From assembly GCA_016125085.1 (NCBI GenBank), contig WGMM01000043.1, positions 27,224 through 91,223 of the forward strand: 64,000 bases of DNA. The letters are read 5' to 3'. This document shows, piece by piece, positions 32,600 to 41,911 of the stretch (position 1 is its first letter; every line of letters starts with the position of its first letter). The DNA is from a bacterium (lineage in GTDB: Bacteria; Planctomycetota; Planctomycetia; Isosphaerales; Isosphaeraceae). A program made the position numbers and the translations under genes. The notes below the pieces were generated by a model. The model made no database searches. It was not told where the DNA came from and saw only the letters and a program-made list of their open reading frames with translations.

Positions 32600-32785
32600 A
32601 GAAGCGATCGATCGACAGGACATTGCGATCAATCATGACTCGGTAGCAAGTTCGTGCTTTGAGCCATACCGAGCACTCCTTCCATTTTCGATCGTCTTGC
32701 GGCAATTGGCACCTGATGCCGACAATGGCCACGGCGGGATTGCCCGCGGCGGTCCCCGATCGATACGAACTGACTGAGGCGTTTC

Positions 32786-33856
32786 ATGAGCGACAGCGAG
32801 CAGGATGAGGATCCGACTCGGGAAGAGGACTTTTTCCCCGATGATGAAGCCCTGGCCCAGGACGACGCGGCGGACGAACTTGCCGAAATCGCTGCGGGCT
32901 CCGAAGCCGAAGCACCGGCCGAGCACCCCAACCCGCGGCAGACGCTCAGCTATCTGCGAAGCCTGTTCGAAAAGCACGGCCTGGCCCCGCGCCGCCAGCT
33001 CGGCCAGAATTTCCTCATCGACCTGAACCTGCACGACGTCATCGTAAAGGAAGCTGGCCTGACCGATCGCGACGTCGTCCTGGAAGTCGGCACGGGCACG
33101 GGTGCACTCACGGCCCGCATGGCCGAACAGGCCGGTGCCGTGATCGCCGTCGAGCTGGATCCGGCCATGGGCCGCCTCACGGCCGAAGCCGTCGCGGGCC
33201 GCACCAATGTGCGTCAGCTGCGCCAGGACGTGCTCAAGAACAAAAACCGCATCGCGCCCGAGGTGATTCTGGCGATCCGCGAAGAACTCGCCGCCCGGCC
33301 CGATGCCCGGCTGAAGCTCATCGCGAACCTGCCCTACGCCATCGCCACGCCGCTGGTTTCGAACCTGCTGCTGGACGAATCCATCTGCCCGAAGCTGTTC
33401 GTGATCATGGTGCAGTGGGAGATGGCCGAACGGCTGGTGGCCGAGCCGATGAGTTCGGCATACGGCTCGCTGTCGGTGATGGTCACAGCCCTGGCCGACG
33501 TGGAGATTCTCCGCCGCCTGCCGCCCGCCGTCTTCTGGCCCCGGCCGAAGGTCGATAGCGCCATCGTGCGCATCGTGCCGAACCCGGAAAAGCGTGCGGC
33601 CATCGCCGACCTGCCCTGGTTCGCTCACCTCGTCCGGCGGATTTTCCTGCACCGGCGCAAGAATCTGAGGGTCGTCCTCCATGCCCTCTATCACGATCAC
33701 CGAAGCTGGACAAAGCCCGTGGTGGACGAAATCCTCACCGCCCTGGACCTGCCGACGGATATTCGAGCCGAAGCCCTGAACGTCGAAGAACTCCATGACC
33801 TGGCCACGGCGATGTTCGCAAAATTGAAGGAATTGGGCATCGAGCCGATGCCGTAA
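32786..33856 (+). CDS. rsmA: 16S rRNA (adenine-1518/1519-N6)-dimethyltransferase
   Basis: 356 residues from ATG 32786. The KsgA core starts near residue 50 (LRSLFEKHGLAPRRQLGQNFLID), with SAM motif I VLEVGTGTGALTARMAEQA near 98, VELDPAMG, and the catalytic IANLPYAIATPL near 179. The C-terminal helical domain carries VFWPRPKVDSAIVRI. It dimethylates two adenines in helix 45 of 16S rRNA. About 46 extra residues at the front are very acidic (EQDEDPTREEDFFPDDEALAQDD) and absent from usual family members of about 270 residues; the C-terminal half is also somewhat longer. A later start inside the core would lose conserved residues, so the extension is probably real. Confidence 0.95.
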   Translation: MSDSEQDEDPTREEDFFPDDEALAQDDAADELAEIAAGSEAEAPAEHPNPRQTLSYLRSLFEKHGLAPRRQLGQNFLIDLNLHDVIVKEAGLTDRDVVLEVGTGTGALTARMAEQAGAVIAVELDPAMGRLTAEAVAGRTNVRQLRQDVLKNKNRIAPEVILAIREELAARPDARLKLIANLPYAIATPLVSNLLLDESICPKLFVIMVQWEMAERLVAEPMSSAYGSLSVMVTALADVEILRRLPPAVFWPRPKVDSAIVRIVPNPEKRAAIADLPWFAHLVRRIFLHRRKNLRVVLHALYHDHRSWTKPVVDEILTALDLPTDIRAEALNVEELHDLATAMFAKLKELGIEPMP

Positions 33857-34077
33857 TCCTGGTAGAGACTTACCGCCGCCGTCGATTTCCGTTCATGGGC
33901 GAGATTCTGCCCGTCCCCCGACTATTCGATCGCCAGGACATCGGCATACAATAAGGAATGAAGTACGAGCGAATCCATTTCGGATCGACCATTCGCCGCT
34001 CCGGGCTGATGCGAGCCGGAGAGCGACCCTGAAATTTCCGCCATGAATCGATCCGCCAGGACGCGAAAAGGATAAGC

Positions 34078-35004
34078 ATGCGAACCGATCCCGTCCGGAC
34101 AAACTCGGCCCGACATATGCTGATGTGCTTCGCGGCCATGTTACCCTGCGTCGTTGCCGGAAACCTGGATGCGATCGAGGCCGAAGCTGCGAAAACGCAG
34201 GTGGGCATGTCGTTCGAAGTGCCCTATTTTCTCACACAGACGAATCACTTCGTCGTCCGGGCGTTGATTAATGGCCAGGGGCCATTTCACCTGGTAGTCG
34301 ACACCGGTGCCCCCGGGCTGTTCCTCTCTAAAGAGGCCGCCAAAAAGGCCGGCGTGAAGCCCTCGGAAAAGGCCTATTACAGCGTCATGGACGAAATTCG
34401 CCTGGAAGGCGGCCCCCGGCTCGAGAAGCTCAAGATCCGCGTCGAGGACCCATTTCAGCTTGTCGGAATGAACGCCCTGGGCCTGCCGGGAATGAAGCTG
34501 GACGGGCTGATGGGCTTTTCGGTGCTCGCCCGCTACCGGATCACGCTCGACCCGACCCACCACCGTATGATCTGGACCCGCCTGGACTTCGACCCCGTCG
34601 GCGTGGTCGACGACAAGCCTGCCATTCGCCGCGAAGACATCCCCGTGCAGCTTCAGGCGATGGAAATGCTCGGCCCGGCCATGAAATTCGCATCGCTGTT
34701 CGTCGGCAAGCAGCCTGAAACCCGCCGCCTGCCGCAGGGCTTCGCCGGTTTCGGCGTCAAGACCGAAGGCGATGGCGACGCCCGCAAGCTGCTTGTCGAT
34801 ACCGTCTGGCCCGAATCGCCAGCCGCGGTGGCGAAACTCGAACCGGGTGACGTGATCGCGAAGTGCGAGGGCAAAGAAGTGCATGACGCTGCCGAGCTGA
34901 GCGAGATTCTGGCGAAGAAGGCCCCGGGGCAGAAGGTTCGGCTCGAAATTCGCCGTAAGGAAGCCGAACGGACCGTCGAAATCGAGCTTCAGGAGCGATT
35001 CTGA
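34078..35004 (+). CDS. Retropepsin-like aspartyl protease with PDZ domain, first of tandem pair
   Basis: 308 residues from ATG 34078. After an N-terminal hydrophobic segment (LMCFAAMLPCVVAG) comes a single aspartyl-protease lobe with the active-site motif LVVDTGAPGLFLS near residue 78 and the second hydrophobic strand GLMGFSVLARYRITLD. Residues about 215-308 form a PDZ domain (GFGVKTEGDGDARKL, SPAAVAKLEPGDVIAKCEGKEV). Likely periplasmic processing or quality-control protease acting as a dimer. It ends one base before the next gene, a second copy of the same architecture. Confidence 0.9.
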   Translation: MRTDPVRTNSARHMLMCFAAMLPCVVAGNLDAIEAEAAKTQVGMSFEVPYFLTQTNHFVVRALINGQGPFHLVVDTGAPGLFLSKEAAKKAGVKPSEKAYYSVMDEIRLEGGPRLEKLKIRVEDPFQLVGMNALGLPGMKLDGLMGFSVLARYRITLDPTHHRMIWTRLDFDPVGVVDDKPAIRREDIPVQLQAMEMLGPAMKFASLFVGKQPETRRLPQGFAGFGVKTEGDGDARKLLVDTVWPESPAAVAKLEPGDVIAKCEGKEVHDAAELSEILAKKAPGQKVRLEIRRKEAERTVEIELQERF

Positions 35005-35005
35005 G

Positions 35006-35947
35006 ATGACACCGTCGAAAATTGCCCACTGGATCTCGGCCCGGCCCCAGCGTCGTTTGGCTTCGTTCATCGCTGGCATTTCCGCTATATGCGGGTTCAC
35101 CGCGGCTCAGGAGCCCGGGCCGAAACCGGCGGCCGCCCTGAATTCGCAAACCCGGGGCAAACTCGTCGCCCGGCCGCTCGAAGAGCTTGGCCCCGGCTTC
35201 CCGTTCGAAATGACCGGTTCGGACCACTTTTACGTCGAGGTGAAACTCAACGGCAAAGGCCCTTACCGGCTGATCTTCGACCTGGGTGCCCCGGTGACGC
35301 TGCTTTCGGTCAAATCGGCCCGTGAGTCGGAATCCCTCAACCGCGACGGCAAGAAAAGCCGGGGCATGACGGGCGTGGAGGGGATGGTCAAACAGATGCA
35401 GTTCGGCGATTCGGTCGCCCACGACATCCCGGTCATGGTCTTCGACCACCCGGCTATCACCACGATGAGCAAGGTTCTGGGCAAGAGGTTCGACGGCATC
35501 CTGGGCTATACCTTCTTCGCCCGCTACCGCACCACGATCGACTATCAGAAGAAGCGGCTATGGTTCGAACCCGTGCGTGAGAAGACCGATGACATCGGAG
35601 CTGCGTTGTCGGAACGCATGATGAACCCGATGGCCAAGGGGCCGACGAAAGTCGTGATCGCCCGGAATTCGGCCATCGGCGTCCGTGTCGAGACCGATAA
35701 AGCCACCGCAGACAAGCCTGGCCCGCCGATCTGTCGCGTCGTCGAAGTGTCGGCGAATTCGCCCGCACAGGCCGCAGGGTTGAAAGCTGGCGACGTGATC
35801 GTGTCTCTGGGTTCTTATTGGCTTTTTTCGCCTGCTGACCTGGCCGCGGCCTTGTCTTCGATCGACCCTGGGCAGGAACTCAAGGCCATCGTCGACCGCG
35901 ACGGACAGACGATCGAAATGGTCGTGCGTCCGCAGCCTGTATTCTGA
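35006..35947 (+). CDS. Retropepsin-like/PDZ protein with altered active site, second of tandem pair
   Basis: 313 residues from ATG 35006, immediately after the previous stop. Signal peptide near SFIAGISAICGFTAA. The protease lobe parallels the upstream gene, but the active-site triad reads LIFDLGAPVTLLS instead of D-T/S-G, so the Thr/Ser that hydrogen-bonds the catalytic Asp is Leu. The other landmark, FDGILGYTFFARYRTTIDY, is intact. A PDZ domain follows (SPAQAAGLKAGDVIVSLGSYW). It may be an inactive partner of the first protein, or an active variant. The pair is probably one transcript with the next gene. Confidence 0.88.
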   Translation: MTPSKIAHWISARPQRRLASFIAGISAICGFTAAQEPGPKPAAALNSQTRGKLVARPLEELGPGFPFEMTGSDHFYVEVKLNGKGPYRLIFDLGAPVTLLSVKSARESESLNRDGKKSRGMTGVEGMVKQMQFGDSVAHDIPVMVFDHPAITTMSKVLGKRFDGILGYTFFARYRTTIDYQKKRLWFEPVREKTDDIGAALSERMMNPMAKGPTKVVIARNSAIGVRVETDKATADKPGPPICRVVEVSANSPAQAAGLKAGDVIVSLGSYWLFSPADLAAALSSIDPGQELKAIVDRDGQTIEMVVRPQPVF

Positions 35948-35994
35948 TTTCAAGCGGCGGATTCGATCGAACCGTATCGAGGAGGCCCCTGATC

Positions 35995-36639
35995 ATGGCA
36001 TTCGCGGAACTCCATTTCGGCGAGAACCCCTGGCCCGTGATCTTTGGCCTGGGGCTGGCCGCCGTCGTCTTTCTCGGCCTGTTCTTCATGAACCAGAACG
36101 GCCGGCACCTGATGCGGGCCCTTGGCCTGGTCGGAATCGGGCTGATCCTGCTCGGCATCGATTACACCTGGACCACCGACCGGGAAAAGATCGCGGGCAC
36201 CATCACGGCCATGGTGCAGGCCGTGAAGCGTAACGACGAAGCCGATCTGCGTAAACACTTGACGTCCTCAGCCGTTTACGTTCAGAACGGGCTTCCCGGC
36301 GGGGTCGGGTTCGAATCGCCCCTGGGCCGAACGCTGCTGAAGCAGGCCCTGGACCAGATGAAGTTCGACTTCCTGGGCGTGCGCGACCTGCAAATCTCGG
36401 CCGGCAAGAAGACGCGCAAGGGCAAGGCCGACTTCACCGTCATGGCAACGGGCACCTGGATGCCCCCGATGGGTGGTTCGGCCATCAACTTTCCGCCGAC
36501 GCCGACGAGCTGGTCGTTAGGCCTGAGCAAGCAGGAGGACGGCCGCTGGCTGGTCGACAGGATCACGCCCACACGGCTTCCCGGCGATATCGACAGCCGG
36601 GCGAACATGCCGGGCCTGATTCCCGGGCGATCGTTCTGA
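35995..36639 (+). CDS. Two-TM membrane protein with NTF2-like/nuclear-transport-type soluble domain, unknown function
   Basis: 214 residues from ATG 35995, preceded by a strong GAGGAGG. Two hydrophobic helices (VIFGLGLAAVVFLGLFFM and LGLVGIGLILLGIDY) lie in the first 55 residues. The rest looks like an NTF2-like fold: a helix ITAMVQAVKRNDEADLRKHLTSSAV, a central helix and four strands including ADFTVMATGTW and WSLGLSKQEDGRWLVDRI. No catalytic residues recognisable. Follows the two protease/PDZ genes by 48 bases on the same strand, so a shared envelope role is likely but unproven. Confidence 0.75.
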   Translation: MAFAELHFGENPWPVIFGLGLAAVVFLGLFFMNQNGRHLMRALGLVGIGLILLGIDYTWTTDREKIAGTITAMVQAVKRNDEADLRKHLTSSAVYVQNGLPGGVGFESPLGRTLLKQALDQMKFDFLGVRDLQISAGKKTRKGKADFTVMATGTWMPPMGGSAINFPPTPTSWSLGLSKQEDGRWLVDRITPTRLPGDIDSRANMPGLIPGRSF

Positions 36640-36804
36640 AATCGACGAAGCTATGCGGCATTAAGAAATCCACAATTCGACCCGGACCGAACAGGTTGCG
36701 GCCGTAGCGGTTCGTTCCGGCATTACGTTATCCTCAGGATGTCGCACACGCGGCGGATTTCGCATTCCTGATCGATCCATTTCCAGGCCGAGGCCATTCG
36801 AACC

Positions 36805-38760
36805 ATGTGCGGCATTGCGGGTATCGTCGGCCCTGGTGCGAACTCGCCCGAAATCCGCCAGGCGCTGGCCGCGATGACCCGGGCCATTGCCCGGCGTGGG
36901 CCAGACGAAGAGTCCTTCTGGTTCGATCCTGAAGGCACCGCGGCGCTCGGATTCCGGCGGCTGGCGATTCTCGACGTCGCCGGCGGGCATCAGCCGATGG
37001 CCAATGAAGACGGCTCGGTGCACGTCGTCTTCAATGGCGAAATCTATAACTTTCCTGAGCTGCACCACCGGCTGGAGGCGCTCGGCCATCGCCTGGCGGG
37101 CAAAGGCGATACGGCCGTTTTGCCCCACCTTTACGAAGACGACGGCGAAGCGATGTTCGCCCGCCTGCGCGGCATGTTCGCCATCGCCGTGTGGGACAGC
37201 CCCCGGAAAAGGCTGACGCTGGGTCGCGATCGCTTCGGCCAGAAGCCGCTGGTGTGGCGCGTGGATGCCGCCGGGCGCATCCATTTCGCCAGCGAGCTAA
37301 AAGCTCTGCGAGCGGCCGACCCGGCCTGGCGGCCCAGGGTAGACCTCGTCGCGCTCGATCAATATCTCGCCTTCGGCTATGTTCCCGCACCTCGAACGAT
37401 TTATCAGAACGTACATAAAATTCCGCCCGGCCACCTCGCCGTTTTCGAACAGTCCGATGCGGCCGGCGGATCGTGGAACACAGTCATCGAGCCCTTCTGG
37501 TCGCTCGACTGGTCGCGCCAGGTCGATGCGCGGGAAATGCCCTTCACTGCCGCCGCGAGCCGCTTTCGGGAGCTGCTCGATTCGGCCGTGGCTGAGCAGA
37601 ACGTGGCCGACGTGCCGGTGGGCGTGTTTCTCTCAGGCGGTATCGATTCTTCGATCGTCGCGGCCCTCTCTGCCCGGCTGGCTGACAGGCCCCTGCGCAC
37701 CTTCTGCGTGGCCTTCGACGACCGCTCGTTCGACGAATCGCCCCAGGCCGAGGCCTTCGCCAAAGCCCTCGGGGCAGAGCACACGACCATCCCCGTACGG
37801 TACGACGCTTGGGAAACGCTCACCCACATCGCCCGCTGCTACGACGAACCCCTGGCCGATAACTCCGCCCTGCCCACCTGGCTGCTCTCTCAGGCCACTT
37901 CGCAACACGTGAAGGTCGCCCTGGCCGGAGACGGCGGCGACGAAATCGCCCTCGGCTACGACCGCTACCGGGCTATCGCTCTGGCCGACCGGGTGCGAAA
38001 GAATCTGCCGGCTTCGGCCCTGAAATTTCTCTCAGGCCCGCTGGCGAAATGCATTCCGGCATCTTCGAAAGCGAAAACACGGGGCCGACGTATTAAGGCC
38101 CTGCTCGAATCGTTCGGATCGAAAGACCTTCAATTGGCCGCCCGCTGGCTGATCCACTGGGACGAACCCCGCCGGCTGGCTCTTTATCGAGAAGATACTT
38201 TGGAGGCCCTGGCCGAAGCGGCAAATGCAACGACCGACCCACTAACGATATTGACCGCCGCGATGGCGACGGCGCAAGGTCGCGAGCTGGTACGCTGCAG
38301 CCAGGCGGCCGATCTTAGCCCGACCGGCTACCTGCCCGGTGATTTGAATTTCAAGGTGGACATCGCCTCGATGGCCCATTCGCTCGAATGCCGGGCCCCG
38401 TTTCTGGACCACCGCCTGGCCGAATTCACGGCCACTCTGCCGGCCGAATACTTGATCCACCCGGTGACGGGCCGGGGCAAGCGGCTGTTTCGGGCCGCCT
38501 GTGCCGATGTCGTCCCCGACGAGGTCTTCACGCGGCGGAAATCAGGCTTCGCGGCCCCCGTCGACCGCTGGTTGCGCGGGCCGCTGGCGGAACGCACAGC
38601 CGAATTGCTGCTGGGGCCCGATGCCCACATTGCGGAAATGCTTGACCAGGCGGCGATCCGGCACATTCTGGACGAACACCGCACCGGCGCGGCCGACCAT
38701 GCCTATCGCATCTGGGCCCTGATCATGCTGGAAATGTGGTTTCGGGAGAATGGGATTTGA
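36805..38760 (+). CDS. asnB: Asparagine synthase (glutamine-hydrolysing)
   Basis: 651 residues from ATG 36805; MCGIAGIVG gives the catalytic Cys2 that hydrolyses glutamine after Met removal. The N-terminal amidotransferase contains RRGPDEESFW, GFRRLAILD and FNGEIYNF. The synthetase domain has the ATP pyrophosphatase loop FLSGGIDSSIVAAL near residue 275, GDGGDEIALGYDRYR, and FLDHRLAEF. This layout is the AsnB class used for asparagine or for amidating sugars and peptides in envelope synthesis. Nothing nearby points to a special acceptor, so plain asparagine synthesis is the default. Confidence 0.95.
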   Translation: MCGIAGIVGPGANSPEIRQALAAMTRAIARRGPDEESFWFDPEGTAALGFRRLAILDVAGGHQPMANEDGSVHVVFNGEIYNFPELHHRLEALGHRLAGKGDTAVLPHLYEDDGEAMFARLRGMFAIAVWDSPRKRLTLGRDRFGQKPLVWRVDAAGRIHFASELKALRAADPAWRPRVDLVALDQYLAFGYVPAPRTIYQNVHKIPPGHLAVFEQSDAAGGSWNTVIEPFWSLDWSRQVDAREMPFTAAASRFRELLDSAVAEQNVADVPVGVFLSGGIDSSIVAALSARLADRPLRTFCVAFDDRSFDESPQAEAFAKALGAEHTTIPVRYDAWETLTHIARCYDEPLADNSALPTWLLSQATSQHVKVALAGDGGDEIALGYDRYRAIALADRVRKNLPASALKFLSGPLAKCIPASSKAKTRGRRIKALLESFGSKDLQLAARWLIHWDEPRRLALYREDTLEALAEAANATTDPLTILTAAMATAQGRELVRCSQAADLSPTGYLPGDLNFKVDIASMAHSLECRAPFLDHRLAEFTATLPAEYLIHPVTGRGKRLFRAACADVVPDEVFTRRKSGFAAPVDRWLRGPLAERTAELLLGPDAHIAEMLDQAAIRHILDEHRTGAADHAYRIWALIMLEMWFRENGI

Positions 38761-38797
38761 AACGGATTCGCGGCGTCGGCTGGTCTGCCCGTGATTC

Positions 38798-39421
38798 TCA
38801 TTTCGAATCGCTCTTTTTGCCCTTCCGGACGACGGTCCATTCGTCAGGTTCGATCCCGAACTCTTTTCTGGCCCATTCGTAAAGATCCATCGGTCGGGTA
38901 GTGTGCGAGCCATTGCTCGTATAATGAAACCAATCGTCAATGATCCGATCGCCGTAACGGAATCGGAAATGATACAACCGTGTCGGCGCATAATTGATGA
39001 TCCGAATTTCGTCGGGACTATCGTCCGGCGAAGTGAAAGTGCGACTACGTCGTTCGGGAGTCGGCTGGTGATGGGGCTTGAGCTTCACAAGTGCCCTGAC
39101 GGTCGGTTTCAGCTCGCGATACTGATCGACGAAATCGAAAAAAGTGTCGTTCGCTTCCTGTTCGGAATTCGTATGATGCTCGATCGCATATGCCCAGCCC
39201 GAACATGTATCCCATTTCGTCTTGTACCCGAGCCAAATGCCGAAGTGGGAACAGGTCATTCGCGGAACGTCTTCATGAATGCCGTACATTTCGATTCCGG
39301 TGTAGTAACCGAAGATCATGGCTTCCAGTTCGGAGAGATTCCTGAACCACATTTCCGGCCGGCGACGAACTTCATGAAGGAAGCCGAAGACATTTCGATG
39401 GAGGTATTCGAACGGCGGCAT
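38798..39421 (-). CDS. Conserved hypothetical protein
   Basis: 207 residues from ATG 39421; AGGAG sits 11 bases upstream. Aromatic-rich front half (FEYLHRNVFGFLHEVRRRPEMWF, MIFGYYTGIEMYGIHED, FGIWLGYKTKWDTCSGWAY) and a charged tail. No signal peptide or membrane segment, so cytosolic. Codon use resembles the neighbours and the translation is clearly protein-like, but I do not recognise a family. A second ATG at 39429 has the Shine-Dalgarno too close and is in another frame. Confidence 0.75.
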   Translation of the reverse strand: MPPFEYLHRNVFGFLHEVRRRPEMWFRNLSELEAMIFGYYTGIEMYGIHEDVPRMTCSHFGIWLGYKTKWDTCSGWAYAIEHHTNSEQEANDTFFDFVDQYRELKPTVRALVKLKPHHQPTPERRSRTFTSPDDSPDEIRIINYAPTRLYHFRFRYGDRIIDDWFHYTSNGSHTTRPMDLYEWARKEFGIEPDEWTVVRKGKKSDSK

Positions 39422-39732
39422 TTTCGCATTTTCTCCTCAGGAGCGAATTCCGGAAAATTCACCATTAACCGATTCGAAACGGAAGGCGGCCGAATGGGCG
39501 ACTCCAACCGTAACGGCAGCGTGCGGAACCGTCGTTTTCACGCAGCATCGATTATCCCAAAATTCTCCCGGTCAGGCCATTCGAATGCCTGATTTTCGGC
39601 ACTTTCGTCGAGAATTCCGGCCTCCGCTTCTCCCGCTTCTTCATGACATCCGGCATGGCTATGGGATATGATTCGGATGCGGCCGAATGCATCTTCCGAT
39701 CGATCGTAAACGAAGTCCTTTTCGTCCCCCCC
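39422..39732. other. Divergent intergenic region
   Basis: About 310 bases between the hypothetical protein and the kinase. It contains TTCGAA palindromes and one TTATCCC (39554). The kinase frame runs back to an ATG at 39643 but no ribosome binding site favours that start. Confidence 0.4.
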
Positions 39733-41904
39733 ATGAGTGAAATCCTGCCCCGACAACTGGTCACGCAGCGTTCCGGGCCGATTCAGGTCGTGCCCGAGCC
39801 TGTCGCGCGGGGCGGCGAGGGATCGATTCATGCCGTCGCCGGGCGTCCCGGGGTTCTTGCCAAACTCTATTTTCAGCCGCCTGATCCGGCCCGGGCGGCC
39901 AAGCTGGCAGCCATGGTGCGGCTGGGCAGCGAGGCGCTCGCCAGTGCCGCCGCCTGGCCGACGGACCTGATCCTGGAGCCGACCGAACAGGGCCCGCGAG
40001 TGGCCGGCTTCCTGATGCCCGAGGTCGTCGGCCACCGGGAAATTCACCAGCTCTTTTCGCCCGTCGAACGCAAGCGCCATTTCCCGCACGCGAACTGGAA
40101 AATGCTGGCACTGACGGCATCGAACCTGGGCCGCGTGGTGGCGGCCGTGCATGCTTCGGGCAGCGTGATCGGCGATACGAATCAGAACAACGTGCTGGTC
40201 TCGCCCCGGGCCACGGTGCACCTGATCGACTGCGACTCGTTTCAATTTCGAGCCGACGATGCCAATTGCTGGACATGCGACGTCGGCAAGGAAGAATATC
40301 TTCCGCCGGAATTGCAATCAGCGAATCTGCGAGGGCTCGTGCGCGAGACCAAGCATGATGACTTCGCCCTGGCCGTTCTGGTGTTTCAGCTTCTGTTCAT
40401 GGGCCGGCATCCGTTCGCGGGCCGGCATAATCGATCCGGCGATTTCGGCATCGGTGCTGCGATTGCCGAAGGGGCTTATTTTTATGGCCGGGATGCCGCC
40501 CGAATAGGGCTGGCGCCGCCCCCGGGGGTGATCGCAGCAGGCGATCTTTCGGAATCGCTGGAAGCCGCCTTCGAGCGGGCATTTCTCGGCCGCGATCGCC
40601 CCACGGCAGCCGAATGGGCCGAATCGCTTCTGACCTTCGCTGGCGAGCTGGTGCCCTGCCCCGGCGGCGTTCGGCACGTGTTCCATCCCCGGTCCGGCGC
40701 TTGCCCCTGGTGCAATCTGCGTTCGAAATTCAAAGTCGATTTCTTTCCGGAAGTCATCGCGGCAACGAATACCGTTGAAATACCGGCAATTCGCATCGAA
40801 TTTCAGGTCGATCCCGAAGCCCTGATTACAAGAATCCTTGCGATCCCAAAATTCGGAAACCAATACTCCAGGCCCCGGATTTCGAAAAAGCGACTGAGGC
40901 CGGCGGAACCGGTTCCTGCGGATCTGGTAAGGCCCGAGCCTTTCGAACCTGCACCCGAGCCACCGGAACCTGACACTTCCGCCACCGGCTCGCTCGCATT
41001 TCTGCTGACGGCGCTGGCCTGGCCGACCTTCGCCGCCGCTGGCGTGGCTCTTTTCACGCGGCCACAGCTTGCGGTGCCTGCAGCAGCTGTCGCATTCGGG
41101 ATGCTCGGTCTTTCGAAATGGGCGGGGCGGTCATTTCGAAACCGGGCCACTGCCGATTGGTTGGCGGAATGCGAGGAAATACGAACGCAAAACGATACCG
41201 ATCAGGCCGAATGGCTCGATGCGAACCACGACTGGCTGGCCGAGGTCGATCGTCGCACGCGGCTGCGAGACGAAGCCCTGGCCGCCCTTGCGGAAAAGGA
41301 GACTGCCTGGAAGGCCTGGCTGGAAAAGGCCAGGGCGAAAGATGCCCAACTGAGGGCCGAGGCCGCAACCTTGCACAATCGGCTGATGGATGCCCTGGCG
41401 GCTTATCGGCGGGAACTTGCCGAACAGTCCTCGGCCCGGCGGGCGTATGCCGTAGAGGCATGGCTGGAGAACCACCTGATCCGCGACGCCTCGATCGCCC
41501 AGATCGGACGCACCCGCGTGGCCATGCTGGCCAGTTTCGGGATCGAAACCGCCGCCGACGTCGTCCGGCTCATGCAGAACCCGGGCTACGCCATTCCGGG
41601 CTTCGGCCAGAGGCTTCTGAATAACCTCTGGTATTGGGCCGCCGATGTGCAAAGCCGGTTCGACCCGACAAGCGTCGACCCGCTCCCCATGGCGGCGACG
41701 CTTCAGATCAAGGGCCGTTACGAGCCTGAAGTGATGGCGGCCGAGCACCGGCTGGAACGGATTGCGAGCGAGCTGGCCGCGATCGCCCCGGCCGTCGAAG
41801 CTCATGCCCCGGCCGTACTCGCTCGCCTGGCTGAGCTGACGACGGCTTGGGCGGAAGCCGAAGGCGACCTTCGGGCGATGCGGATCCGAAGCGATCGGAA
41901 CTGA
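39733..41904 (+). CDS. YegI-like protein kinase with zinc-ribbon, TM hairpin and helix-hairpin-helix domain
   Basis: 723 residues from ATG 39733; no Shine-Dalgarno is visible, and ATG 39643 (30 residues more) is the alternative. A kinase lobe starts near 22 (glycine loop ARGGEGSIHAV; VLAKLYF Lys); the catalytic loop reads VIGDTNQNNVLV near 146 and the metal loop LIDCDSFQF, the atypical forms of the YegI/TerY-associated group. A CPGG...CPWC knuckle lies near 310-335. Two hydrophobic stretches (about 421-465) are followed by a coiled coil rich in Ala/Glu. Residues 595-640 form a helix-hairpin-helix pair (LASFGIETAADVVRLMQ, IPGFGQRLLNNLWYW). E. coli homologues sit beside a PP2C phosphatase and a von Willebrand protein; neither is here. 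Confidence 0.85.
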   Translation: MSEILPRQLVTQRSGPIQVVPEPVARGGEGSIHAVAGRPGVLAKLYFQPPDPARAAKLAAMVRLGSEALASAAAWPTDLILEPTEQGPRVAGFLMPEVVGHREIHQLFSPVERKRHFPHANWKMLALTASNLGRVVAAVHASGSVIGDTNQNNVLVSPRATVHLIDCDSFQFRADDANCWTCDVGKEEYLPPELQSANLRGLVRETKHDDFALAVLVFQLLFMGRHPFAGRHNRSGDFGIGAAIAEGAYFYGRDAARIGLAPPPGVIAAGDLSESLEAAFERAFLGRDRPTAAEWAESLLTFAGELVPCPGGVRHVFHPRSGACPWCNLRSKFKVDFFPEVIAATNTVEIPAIRIEFQVDPEALITRILAIPKFGNQYSRPRISKKRLRPAEPVPADLVRPEPFEPAPEPPEPDTSATGSLAFLLTALAWPTFAAAGVALFTRPQLAVPAAAVAFGMLGLSKWAGRSFRNRATADWLAECEEIRTQNDTDQAEWLDANHDWLAEVDRRTRLRDEALAALAEKETAWKAWLEKARAKDAQLRAEAATLHNRLMDALAAYRRELAEQSSARRAYAVEAWLENHLIRDASIAQIGRTRVAMLASFGIETAADVVRLMQNPGYAIPGFGQRLLNNLWYWAADVQSRFDPTSVDPLPMAATLQIKGRYEPEVMAAEHRLERIASELAAIAPAVEAHAPAVLARLAELTTAWAEAEGDLRAMRIRSDRN

Positions 41905-41911
41905 CGGGATT

